Below, piece by piece: positions 1 to 7,234 of a DNA stretch of 20,346 bases. The notes beneath the pieces are model-generated. The model saw only the letters and a program-made list of their open reading frames with translations, did not search any database and had not been told where the DNA came from. This stretch comes from a virus: IMG/VR virus record IMGVR_UViG_3300020463_002541, positions 1-20,346 of that record; one strand, 5' to 3'. The number at the start of each line of letters is the position of its first letter. Positions within the stretch are counted from its first letter, which is position 1. The position numbers and the translations under genes are program-made.

Positions 1-1580
1 TTGCACAAGAAGTAAAAGTAACTGAAACAGATGCATTAACAGACACTAAATTAATTAGTAGCATAATGCCTAGTATTAGTTACATAGCAGGAGGCTATGG
101 AGGTAATGTTCTATTCCGAGAGCGAGGCACACAATCTGTACATACAGCAGTTTACAGAAATGGCATACCCCAAAATACACCTGGTTCAGGCTGGTATGAC
201 TTTGCACATGATATTGTATCAGGCGAAGATGTTAAGGTAATTAGCGGAGCCAATAGTGTTATGTATGGCTCAGGAAGTATAGGCGGAACAGTATTGATAA
301 AAGATATCATAAAGAAAGGTATCACAGGCAGAGTTGGTAATCAATCACACAGATATTTGTCAGTAGCACCTACAAACTGGATGCAAGTTACAGATTTTTC
401 AGTAAAGCAAAATGCTAGAAATGATAATGAAGAAGAAGATACTTATGAAAACACTAGTGCAAAAATTATAGCAGACGCAGGTGACTTTACAATATATGCA
501 AGTGCAACAGATTATGCATACGATTATGATAATTGTTATACTGCTAGTTGGACTCAGAGTAACGACTGCTTACAGGACGGAGAAAGATTTACTGTAAGTA
601 TTAGAAATGAATACTTTACAATTGGTAGAGCAGAGGACAAAGCAGAATACTTTACAGAAGGTGTTAGCACATATCAAAATGAAAGTAGCAGAGACTTTTT
701 TAGAATAAGCGATACAGCACAACTATCTAACTTATTAGATGTTACTTATGGTGTAGATGGTAGCAAAGATCAATACATGGAACAAAAACAGGACAATTAT
801 GGTGCCTTTTTAAGTGTAAATGCCAAGTTTGCATTAGAATATAACTTTGGTATTAGGTACGGAAACGAAGATCAAAATGCATTAAGATTTGGTATTGCAA
901 AAGATCAGTTCTTTTTTAATGTGGGAACTAGTTACAGAAGACCTAACTTATATGAACTTTATGGCGACAGTTGGGTTGATCCAAATGCAGACTTACTTCC
1001 TGAGGAAGGAGTTGGATTTGAAATAGGTTTTGGTGCTATCAGTATTTTTAAATACGAATTTGAAGAAGCAATAGAATATACTGGATCATATTCAGAAACA
1101 GTATTAGTTTCTCCTGCCACATATGATGCAGATGGAAATCTTTTAACTGAGCAAGTGAATGAAACCATTTATTATAATGCAAAATATAATAATTCAGGTT
1201 CATACGATACACAGGGTATCAGATTTGCTAATACATATGGTCCTTTTAGTATTAGTCTAAAAGTTAATGATACAGACCAAACTAGAATACCAGAGTATGT
1301 TGGTGTCATTACATGGGAACAGATGTTTAAAGATGTAAATTATAAAGTACAATACTCAGGACAGTTTGATAGAGCACCTGGACCTTATGACTTTCTTCCA
1401 GAAGGACAAGAGTTCCTAGAAGATCTTACAAAACTTAGTGTGTATATTACAAAAAGATTTACTAATGGAATGAATCTTAACTTTGCAATTGATAACATTA
1501 CTGACGAGGAAGTTGAAGTATTACCATACTACAACAACCAAGGCAGACAAATTAACTTGACATTACAGTACAATTGGTAG
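1..1580 (+). CDS. TonB-dependent outer-membrane receptor, 5' end cut by window
   Basis: The reading frame is open from the left edge (first full codon at 3), so the start lies outside. The first visible residues, AQEVKVTETDA, resemble the end of a signal peptide followed by a TonB box (usual form ETVVVTA), so probably only the signal peptide is missing. A plug-like domain covers about the first 100 residues: a RERGTQSV segment, a substrate-loop-like YRNGIPQ, then VKVISGANSVMYGSGSIGG, the conserved plug ending (usual form VEVLRGPSSALYGSGAIGG). The remaining ~420 residues are rich in alternating polar/hydrophobic stretches and aromatics, as in a 22-strand barrel, and end in INLTLQYNW, a typical terminal strand with a final aromatic. 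Such receptors import iron chelates, cobalamin or glycans using TonB energy. At ~525 visible residues it is short for the family. It ends 11 bases before uvsW on the same strand, and base use matches its neighbours, so it appears phage-borne. Ligand unknown. Confidence 0.85.
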   Translation, partial: AQEVKVTETDALTDTKLISSIMPSISYIAGGYGGNVLFRERGTQSVHTAVYRNGIPQNTPGSGWYDFAHDIVSGEDVKVISGANSVMYGSGSIGGTVLIKDIIKKGITGRVGNQSHRYLSVAPTNWMQVTDFSVKQNARNDNEEEDTYENTSAKIIADAGDFTIYASATDYAYDYDNCYTASWTQSNDCLQDGERFTVSIRNEYFTIGRAEDKAEYFTEGVSTYQNESSRDFFRISDTAQLSNLLDVTYGVDGSKDQYMEQKQDNYGAFLSVNAKFALEYNFGIRYGNEDQNALRFGIAKDQFFFNVGTSYRRPNLYELYGDSWVDPNADLLPEEGVGFEIGFGAISIFKYEFEEAIEYTGSYSETVLVSPATYDADGNLLTEQVNETIYYNAKYNNSGSYDTQGIRFANTYGPFSISLKVNDTDQTRIPEYVGVITWEQMFKDVNYKVQYSGQFDRAPGPYDFLPEGQEFLEDLTKLSVYITKRFTNGMNLNFAIDNITDEEVEVLPYYNNQGRQINLTLQYNW

Positions 1581-1586
1581 TATAAT
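1557..1586 (+). promoter_or_regulatory. sigma70-type early promoter of uvsW
   Basis: A consensus -35 TTGACA (1557-1562) and consensus -10 TATAAT (1581-1586) are separated by 18 bases. It lies inside the last codons of the receptor gene and the short gap. The start codon of uvsW begins 5 bases after the -10 box, so transcription should begin at or next to the ATG, and no Shine-Dalgarno sequence is present. A host-RNA-polymerase early promoter is the natural reading. Confidence 0.8.
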
Positions 1587-1591
1587 AAAGT

Positions 1592-3049
1592 ATGGCAAAA
1601 TGTATTTTAGAAATTAGAGACGAAGTAAACGTCAGATTTCAAGGTCTTGATGTAAAAACAAGACGTAAGATTTCTGACGCCGTCAAATACTTTTTGCCGT
1701 ATGCTTATCACATGCCTGCCTATAAATTAGGCAGATGGGACGGTTGTATTAGATATTGTGATATAGGAGGCAGGACTTATTTCCACTTATTAGATAGGTT
1801 ACTGCCTATTGTTACAGAAGATGGATATGAAATAGAAGTAAAAGACGCCAGAAAGAAGTGGGATTTTAGTTTTACAAATGTTACTAAAGATAGTTATCAG
1901 CATGTTGTATGGCCTAAAAAACATCCTGCAGAAGGAGATCCAATCATATTGAGAGATTATCAGGTTGATATTGTAAACAAGTTTTTAGATAATCCTCAAT
2001 GCTTACAGGAAGTTGCCACAGGTGCAGGTAAAACTCTTGTTACTGCTGTATTAAGCCATAAGTGTCAAGCATATGGCAGGACAATAGTTATTGTGCCTAA
2101 TAAAGATCTTGTTGTACAAACAGAAAAAGATTATAAAAATTTAGGACTAGATGTAGGTGTTTTATATGGAGACAGAAAAGAGTATGATAAAACACATACA
2201 ATTTGTACTTGGCAAAGTTTAGCAGTATTAGAAAAGAAAAGTAAAACCTATGAAGCAGACTTCCCTATAGATGAATTTTTAGATGGAGTTGTTTGTGTAA
2301 TGGTAGATGAGGTACATAAAGCAAAAGCGGAAGTACTTAAAAATTTATTAAGTGGTCCGTTTAAAGGTGTACCAATACGTTGGGGATTAACTGGAACGAT
2401 ACCAAAAGACGAGCATGAAGCAATAGGGTGCCTTTGTAGTTTAGGTCCAGTTGTAGGTAATTTAAGCAGTAAAGAATTGCAAGACATGGGTGTACTTGCT
2501 GACTTAGATATTAATGTTTTACAATTACAAGATGGTATGATACAATTTAATAGTTATGCTCAAGAACTTAAATGGTTAGTTACAGATCCTAAAAGAATAG
2601 ATCAGATCAGTCAAATAATAAATGGATTTAGTGCAAATGGAAATACACTTGTTTTAATAGACAGAATAAAAACTGGAGAGATGTTAGCAGAAAAAAATTC
2701 AGACTGGGTGTTTGTTTCAGGTTCAATGAAACAAGCAGACAGACAAGAAAACTATGATGATGTTTCTGAAATGGATAATAAAGTTATAGTTGCAACTTAT
2801 GGAGTTGCCGCAGTTGGAATCAACATACCAAGAATATTTAATTTAATTATGTTGGAGCCTGGAAAAAGTTTTGTGAGAGTAATACAAAGTATTGGTAGAG
2901 GTATTAGAAAGGCACAAGACAAAGACTATGTTCAAGTTGTAGACTTGACTAGTAATTTAAAATATAGCAAAAGGCATCTTACAAAAAGAAAAGCATTTTA
3001 CAGAGAGCAGAACTTTAGGCATACAGTGACTAAAGTAGAATATAAGTAA
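1592..3049 (+). CDS. uvsW: UvsW-like SF2 DNA/RNA helicase
   Basis: The 485-residue protein is close in length to T4 UvsW. Superfamily 2 motifs occur in order: RDYQ (121-124), Walker A ATGAGKT (142-148), DEVH (239-242), TGT (268-270), and the arginine-finger motif QSIGRGIR (432-439). The ~110-residue N-terminal part before the helicase core matches the UvsW layout. In T4, UvsW unwinds branched DNA and R-loops, helps switch from origin- to recombination-dependent replication and rescues stalled forks. It heads a long rightward gene run and follows a strong sigma70-type promoter placing the transcription start at the ATG. In T4 uvsW is a late gene, so an early-type promoter here would mean different timing. 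Confidence 0.93.
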   Translation: MAKCILEIRDEVNVRFQGLDVKTRRKISDAVKYFLPYAYHMPAYKLGRWDGCIRYCDIGGRTYFHLLDRLLPIVTEDGYEIEVKDARKKWDFSFTNVTKDSYQHVVWPKKHPAEGDPIILRDYQVDIVNKFLDNPQCLQEVATGAGKTLVTAVLSHKCQAYGRTIVIVPNKDLVVQTEKDYKNLGLDVGVLYGDRKEYDKTHTICTWQSLAVLEKKSKTYEADFPIDEFLDGVVCVMVDEVHKAKAEVLKNLLSGPFKGVPIRWGLTGTIPKDEHEAIGCLCSLGPVVGNLSSKELQDMGVLADLDINVLQLQDGMIQFNSYAQELKWLVTDPKRIDQISQIINGFSANGNTLVLIDRIKTGEMLAEKNSDWVFVSGSMKQADRQENYDDVSEMDNKVIVATYGVAAVGINIPRIFNLIMLEPGKSFVRVIQSIGRGIRKAQDKDYVQVVDLTSNLKYSKRHLTKRKAFYREQNFRHTVTKVEYK

Positions 3050-3057
3050 GGAAAATT

Positions 3058-3555
3058 ATGAAAATATTAACAATAGAAAATAGTACATATGATATAGATT
3101 GTGTACCAGATGAAATAGAAGATGTTAGATATTGCGTATTTGATGGTGGCGACGAGGAGTTTCAAGATTACTATTTTTTACCATTAATCTTTTTAGAAAG
3201 TTTTCATGCTCCTGCAATTTGTTTGCAGATAGGTGAGTATAGTTTACAAATGCCAATGGATTGGAGTATATTAACTTGTGATGAGGACTTTGCAGATTTA
3301 GAAATAATACCTTTAGCAAGTTTAAATAATAGAGGATTTTTAAGTCCTATATTAAATCCTATGCACAGTTGGATGCCAAGATCAGAAGAAATACAAATTA
3401 CAAATGTATATCAAGATGTAAAATGGTATTTTCCAAAATTAAAAAATGGTCATATGCTAGTGGTACCTTTAGAGGACAAACCAGAACCTAAGTGTGCATT
3501 ATTTGTAAAAGACTATAAAAAAATTAAAAATATAGATATAGCAGATTTGCTATAG
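3058..3555 (+). CDS. conserved T4-like phage protein of unknown function
   Basis: The 165-residue protein begins 8 bases after uvsW, with AAGGA at 3048-3052 as a plausible ribosome site. I do not recognise a domain. It reads as a soluble, mildly acidic protein with a central hydrophobic part (YYFLPLIFLESFHAPAIC, about residues 38-55) and a well-ordered-looking C-terminal half (DVKWYFPKLKNGHMLVVPLED). The overall pattern resembles a hypothetical protein I remember beside uvsW in cyanophages, from memory only. Its position suggests co-expression with uvsW and perhaps a role in DNA metabolism, but nothing in the sequence proves this. The stop codon overlaps the Shine-Dalgarno of the next gene. 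Confidence 0.8.
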   Translation: MKILTIENSTYDIDCVPDEIEDVRYCVFDGGDEEFQDYYFLPLIFLESFHAPAICLQIGEYSLQMPMDWSILTCDEDFADLEIIPLASLNNRGFLSPILNPMHSWMPRSEEIQITNVYQDVKWYFPKLKNGHMLVVPLEDKPEPKCALFVKDYKKIKNIDIADLL

Positions 3556-3563
3556 GAGGAAAA

Positions 3564-4328
3564 ATGGCAAAAAGAAGATTTAGAATAGAAGGCGGTAATT
3601 ATGGAGGCGAACTTGTTTTAGGAGAAGTTTCTCCTGCATTTGCTAGTCATTATGCAGAAAGTCAAGATCATGTAGTAGAGGCTGTCTTAGAAGCAGATCA
3701 ACATGGTTGGGGTACTAATGATGAACCAGAAGATGCATTGTTAGATCCAGATGCTCCACCACTACCACGTGAAGACTTCAATATGTGGGAAAATGATGAC
3801 ATTGAACATTTAAACGCACCTTATTCAGATGGCGGATTTACTGTCTATGAAGTCCCTGCAGATGGTTCTGACGATTGGGATTATGATAATGAAGTATATG
3901 AAGGAGAAGGCATCTGTGTTTATGGCAGAGAAGGCGGATACTTTGGTCATGAAGAACCTGAATTAGTTAATGAAGAGGACGAAGAAGGAAACAAATATGT
4001 TCCAGTGTTACTTTTCCATAGTTCAGAAAAAGGAAGTTTTGCTTGTTGGTTTGCAGAAACCAATGGAGAAGATTTTGATGAATTTAAACTAGGTTACAGT
4101 ATTATAGAAACCAATTTATGTGAAATGGTTGAAAATGTTTACTATGATAAGCAAGAACTTGACGCAAACTATGATTACAATGACACAACCGGAAAAGGTT
4201 ATGATGCAGAAGTAGGCTGGTTAAATATGAAATGGCATGATAGCGATGAACTTTCACAAGAAAACATGGATGAATATTGGTTAGAATATGATGACATGGT
4301 AGAAGAGGAGAGAGAACTTAGAGGATGA
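3564..4328 (+). CDS. highly acidic protein of unknown function
   Basis: The 254-residue protein starts after a perfect AGGAGG (3554-3559), one of the best ribosome sites in the window, implying strong translation. The composition is extreme: Asp and Glu dominate, especially residues 50-75, 95-145 and 195-254, with very few Lys/Arg outside the basic start MAKRRFR. Tyr, Trp and Phe are also frequent. No catalytic motif is visible. The segment YVPVLLFHSSEKGSFACWFAE (about 149-169) looks like a folded core. Acidic phage proteins of this size can be DNA mimics that block host nucleases or restriction enzymes, or partners of basic DNA-binding proteins; both are inference. The gene overlaps the next by 4 bases (ATGA), indicating translational coupling. 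Confidence 0.8.
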   Translation: MAKRRFRIEGGNYGGELVLGEVSPAFASHYAESQDHVVEAVLEADQHGWGTNDEPEDALLDPDAPPLPREDFNMWENDDIEHLNAPYSDGGFTVYEVPADGSDDWDYDNEVYEGEGICVYGREGGYFGHEEPELVNEEDEEGNKYVPVLLFHSSEKGSFACWFAETNGEDFDEFKLGYSIIETNLCEMVENVYYDKQELDANYDYNDTTGKGYDAEVGWLNMKWHDSDELSQENMDEYWLEYDDMVEEERELRG

Positions 4329-5125
4329 AAAGAGTTTTAATTTTTGGTTTACCTGGTTCAGGTAAATCTACTATTGCAGAGAAACTAGTTGAAGTTTTAG
4401 GAAATGCAGACTGGCACAATGCAGATAAAATAAGAGAAACATTTAACGATTGGGACTTTTCTGAAGAGGGTCGCGAACGTCAGGCCTTGCGTATGCGAGA
4501 TTATGTTCGCAAAAGTGTTGCTAAAAAACGTTATGGTATAGCAGATTTTGTTTGCCCTACAAATGAACTAAGAGAAAAACATGTTCCTGAATATGTTATC
4601 TGGATGGATACTATAGAAGAAGGAAGATTTGAGGATACAAATAAACTTTTTGAGCAACCTGACGGTACAACATTTATAAATGCAAGAATTACTGCTGAGG
4701 AGTGGTGGACAGAAGAAAAATGTGAGGAATGGGCAAAATTATTAGCAGTTGATATTAAGGACCATGAGTTTCAACCAAAGCAACCAACAACACAAATGTT
4801 AGGAAGATTTCAGCCTTTCCATGATGGACATAAAGCATTGTTTGAAAAAGCATTAGCAAAACATGGACAAGTTGCTATACTTGTACGTGATATGCCACTA
4901 ACTGATGATAATCCTTGGCAAGTGGATAAGATATGTGAGAACATAGAGATTGCATTGGCCAAACATGCAGGAAAATTTAGATGTTTTCCTGTTCCTAATA
5001 TAATGAATATAACTTACGGCAGAGACGTAGGATATAAAATAGAAGAAGAAGTTCTTGATAAAGAAACACAAAAAATTAGTGCAACTAAAATTCGTAAACA
5101 AATGAAAAAAGAAGGAAAATTGTAA
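4325..5125 (+). CDS. APS-kinase-like P-loop kinase fused to NMNAT/cytidylyltransferase-like domain
   Basis: The 266-residue protein has two domains. Residues 1-145 are a P-loop kinase: Walker A GLPGSGKST (8-16), NADKIR (32-37), FSEEGRERQ (45-53), FVCPTNELR (75-83) and a YVIWMDT strand (90-96). This order mirrors adenylylsulfate kinase (CysC) DGDNIR / FSEADR / FISPFRADR / VFVDT, except that the Ser of the ISP element is Cys here. Residues 157-266 are a HIGH-superfamily nucleotidyltransferase: GRFQPFHDGH (160-169) and ISATKIR (251-257), the two nucleotide-binding signatures of NMN adenylyltransferase and cytidylyltransferase families. A kinase plus adenylyltransferase could work in NAD salvage, as NadR does with the domains in reverse order, or could activate a sugar or alcohol phosphate. 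The substrate is undetermined. The gene is coupled to both neighbours by overlaps. Confidence 0.85.
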   Translation: MKRVLIFGLPGSGKSTIAEKLVEVLGNADWHNADKIRETFNDWDFSEEGRERQALRMRDYVRKSVAKKRYGIADFVCPTNELREKHVPEYVIWMDTIEEGRFEDTNKLFEQPDGTTFINARITAEEWWTEEKCEEWAKLLAVDIKDHEFQPKQPTTQMLGRFQPFHDGHKALFEKALAKHGQVAILVRDMPLTDDNPWQVDKICENIEIALAKHAGKFRCFPVPNIMNITYGRDVGYKIEEEVLDKETQKISATKIRKQMKKEGKL

Positions 5126-5421
5126 TGGAAGAACTTGTAAAAAAAGTTGAGCAATGGCACGTAGATAGAAATCTTATAGATGGTGCTTCAGATAAAGATC
5201 AGGTATTAAAACTAATCCAGGAAATGGGAGAGTTATCTGACAATGTTTGTAAAGGCAACGATATAAGAGATGACCTTGGAGATATGCTAGTAGTAATGAT
5301 AAACATTATGAAAAGAAATAATATTACTATGGAAGAATGTTTAGCAGTAGCATATATGGATATAAAAGATAGAAAGGGTCGTATGGTAGATGGTATTTTT
5401 GTAAAAGAAGGAGATGCATGA
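5125..5421 (+). CDS. mazG: MazG-like nucleotide pyrophosphohydrolase
   Basis: This 98-residue single-domain protein has the MazG/all-alpha NTP pyrophosphatase signature: QEMGELSD (32-39) supplies the EExxE-type acidic pair, and DDLGDMLVVMINI (49-61) is the second metal-binding helix. Family members hydrolyse (d)NTPs to monophosphates and pyrophosphate. Phage MazG proteins are common in marine T4-like phages, and proposed roles include recycling nucleotides from the AT- or GC-rich host pool and lowering alarmone levels. The start overlaps the previous stop (TAATG) and AAGGA lies at 5112-5116. The last base of the frame overlaps the next small gene (ATGA). Short length is normal for phage versions. 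Confidence 0.88.
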   Translation: MEELVKKVEQWHVDRNLIDGASDKDQVLKLIQEMGELSDNVCKGNDIRDDLGDMLVVMINIMKRNNITMEECLAVAYMDIKDRKGRMVDGIFVKEGDA

Positions 5422-5591
5422 TAGCAAAAGATCCTGGAAAAATGCATTACTACATCAGTTTAGTTAAAAGTGGTGTAAGAATTGCAGGTTGTATTGTAGC
5501 AGTAATGTTACAAAGTATTACAATATTGGCTATTTCTTTTTTAGTTGCTGAAATTTTAGGCATACTAGAAGAAGTAATAGACGATGTTTAA
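5418..5591 (+). CDS. 57-aa small membrane protein
   Basis: This short gene starts at the ATGA overlap with mazG and ends 8 bases inside the next gene. The product (MIAKDPGKMHYYISLVKSGV...) has a soluble basic start, one hydrophobic segment of about 25 residues (roughly 21-45) and an acidic tail EEVIDDV. This suggests a single transmembrane helix. A similar tiny protein with the KDPGKxHYYISLVKSG start exists in cyanophage genomes as I remember them, which supports it being real. The tight overlaps on both sides also argue for a translated gene. Function unknown. Confidence 0.75.
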   Translation: MIAKDPGKMHYYISLVKSGVRIAGCIVAVMLQSITILAISFLVAEILGILEEVIDDV

Positions 5592-5940
5592 AGTATATGA
5601 AATAAAATTTAAAGATGGCTTTGTGTATTATGGATATACTGCAAAGCCTTTTAACCTTAGGCTTACAGAACACTTAAAGGCAAGCCAAAAAGGTAAAAGT
5701 TTACTTTACAAAAAAATGAGAAACGCAGAATATGACTGTGACTGTAGGGTAGTACAAACATTCCCTACAATGGAAGAGGCATTAGATTGGGAAAAGAAAC
5801 TAATTAAAAGGACTCCACACAATTTAAAACTTAATAAAAGTTGGGGAGGAGAGAATGGCGAAAACAATTACAGAAGATGGAAACAACAAGACATCATCAA
5901 AAAACATTACAAAAGGAAAAAGTCTAAATACAAATTTTAG
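5584..5940 (+). CDS. GIY-YIG domain protein, putative endonuclease
   Basis: The 118-residue protein has a GIY-YIG nuclease-type core: VYEIKF (4-9) and VYYGYT (14-19) as the paired beta strands, Arg26 in NLRLTEHL as the expected catalytic arginine, and Glu70 in ALDWEKKLI as the expected metal-binding glutamate. The lysine/arginine-rich C-terminus (IIKKHYKRKKSKYKF) could bind DNA. The first tyrosine motif is degenerate (VYE rather than GIY), so activity is uncertain. Such single-domain proteins in T4-like phages are often free-standing homing endonucleases, but repair or host-DNA degradation is also possible. Its last 86 bases are shared with the next gene in another frame. Confidence 0.75.
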   Translation: MFKVYEIKFKDGFVYYGYTAKPFNLRLTEHLKASQKGKSLLYKKMRNAEYDCDCRVVQTFPTMEEALDWEKKLIKRTPHNLKLNKSWGGENGENNYRRWKQQDIIKKHYKRKKSKYKF

Positions 5941-6223
5941 TCATCCTGCATATACGAGGTATCCACAATTGATGGGAAAAAATTATTTTGGTGTTGCAAG
6001 TGATTACATAAACAGTGAAGGCAACTTGCGATATACTAAATGGAAAAAAACATTTGTATTTACACCAAAGAAAACTATTAGTGGTAAAAAGGTTTGGTTA
6101 AAAACCGTTTACAAAAGAAGGAGATGGTTACACATAGAACCTCCACAATTTCCTGTAGATCATTTTCATGGAATCGAATATGCAGAATGGGACGAAATTT
6201 TAAATTTAAAAATGAAAAATTAA
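5855..6223 (+). CDS. basic protein of unknown function overlapping the GIY-YIG gene
   Basis: The 122-residue product starts at an ATG preceded by GGGGAGGAGAG (5843-5853), a very strong ribosome site lying inside the GIY-YIG gene, so the 86-base overlap appears genuine. The protein is basic and aromatic (many Lys, Trp, Tyr), with a low-complexity Asn/Lys/Thr start and a more ordered segment YFGVASDYINSEGNLRYTKW (about 44-63) followed by KKVWLKTVYKRRRWLHIEPP. No known motif is visible. The N-terminal ~29 residues are constrained by the other frame and may carry no function of their own. The ORF ends one base before the APRT start. Confidence 0.72.
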   Translation: MAKTITEDGNNKTSSKNITKGKSLNTNFSHPAYTRYPQLMGKNYFGVASDYINSEGNLRYTKWKKTFVFTPKKTISGKKVWLKTVYKRRRWLHIEPPQFPVDHFHGIEYAEWDEILNLKMKN

Positions 6224-6224
6224 T

Positions 6225-6767
6225 ATGAAAGATATAAAAGACGCAATAAGAACTGTACCAAATTTTCCTATAGAAGGAATACAGTTTAGAGATATAACAA
6301 GTTTACTTGAAAATACAGAAGCATTTAACAAAACACTAATAGAATTAACTGCTCATTGTATGCTTTTTAAAGCAAGTAAAATTGTAGCAATAGAAAGCAG
6401 AGGATTTTTATTTGGTTCCCCACTTGCTAGAGATATGGAATTACCTTTAATACTTGCAAGAAAGCCTGGAAAGTTGCCAAATCCTACATATCAAAGAAAT
6501 TATCAATTAGAGTATGGCGAGGCAACTTTACATATACAGCAAAATTCTAATCTTAATAGTAAAGACAAAATTGTAATTATAGATGATTTAATTGCAACAG
6601 GCGGAACAGCAATGGCTTTAGCAACATTGATTAGTCAATGTTGGCATGTTCCTAGAGAAAATATATTAATTCTGGCCGTAATAGACTTGATTGATCTTAA
6701 AGGTTGTGCTATAATAGAAGATGCAGGATTTAATGTACAATCACTTATTGAATTCGAAGGAGAATAA
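6225..6767 (+). CDS. apt: adenine phosphoribosyltransferase
   Basis: The 180-residue protein has the full APRT layout and length. FPIEGIQFRDITSLL (14-28) matches the diagnostic N-terminal YPxPGIxFRDITPLL. ESRGFLFGSPLA (57-68) and RKPGKLP (79-85) form the base-side loops. VIIDDLIATGGT (117-128) is the PRPP-binding loop with two acidic residues. The enzyme makes AMP from adenine and PRPP, releasing pyrophosphate. In a phage, it would salvage adenine released when host DNA or RNA is degraded, saving purine synthesis in an AT-rich genome. It stands among nucleotide and DNA genes (MazG upstream). The start has no clear Shine-Dalgarno and is probably coupled to the preceding gene's stop. Other type I PRTases are possible, but the FRDIT motif favours APRT. 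Confidence 0.9.
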   Translation: MKDIKDAIRTVPNFPIEGIQFRDITSLLENTEAFNKTLIELTAHCMLFKASKIVAIESRGFLFGSPLARDMELPLILARKPGKLPNPTYQRNYQLEYGEATLHIQQNSNLNSKDKIVIIDDLIATGGTAMALATLISQCWHVPRENILILAVIDLIDLKGCAIIEDAGFNVQSLIEFEGE

Positions 6768-7234
6768 TGCCTAAAAAACCTCAAATACCTCTTAAAGAAA
6801 TAATGGCGGCTATCGATAAAAAAGATAGAAATTTTTATAACAATTTAAGTGATGAACAAAAGAAGGCTTTTAGTGCCTGGATGATGATGAGATATTGCAG
6901 TAGTGTACAAGGTAGAGATGCCGCAAATTACATATACATGACTAATGAACTTGTAAATTATCAGTTTAGTGAAGTAAGCAAACATCCTGAATTGCAATGG
7001 CTATTGTTAAGTGCATGTGGTGTAGGCAAGATACAATTTCATCCATATTTAAAACCGCCTAATAGTAGAAAAAAGAAAAATAAAATATTTGAGTTTGTTA
7101 GTAATATTTTCCCACATATGAAAGCAGAAGATATTAACAACATGATAGATATTAATACAAAAGAAGAATTAATAGAATTTGCACAATCACACGGACACGA
7201 TGACAAAACAATTAAAGACATCTTTGGAAAATAA
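6767..7234 (+). CDS. possible clamp-loader small subunit (gp62-like)
   Basis: The 155-residue protein starts at a TAATG overlap with the APRT gene, after GGAG. The assignment is by pattern. FYNNLSDEQKKAFSAWMMMRYCSSV followed by YIYMTNELVN, then HPELQWLLLSACGVGKIQFHPYLKP resembles the order in T4 gp62: IAQKDYSKFMVENALSQFP, then YAMNLIG, then HFNYLMAAVPRGKRYGKW. A C-terminal helical part (residues ~110-155) follows, as in gp62. In T4, gp62 joins four gp44 subunits to load the gp45 sliding clamp. Genes 44 and 45 are not in this window, which weakens the case. The alternative is an unrelated helical phage protein. The C-terminal end overlaps the next gene by 35 bases. Confidence 0.45.
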   Translation: MPKKPQIPLKEIMAAIDKKDRNFYNNLSDEQKKAFSAWMMMRYCSSVQGRDAANYIYMTNELVNYQFSEVSKHPELQWLLLSACGVGKIQFHPYLKPPNSRKKKNKIFEFVSNIFPHMKAEDINNMIDINTKEELIEFAQSHGHDDKTIKDIFGK

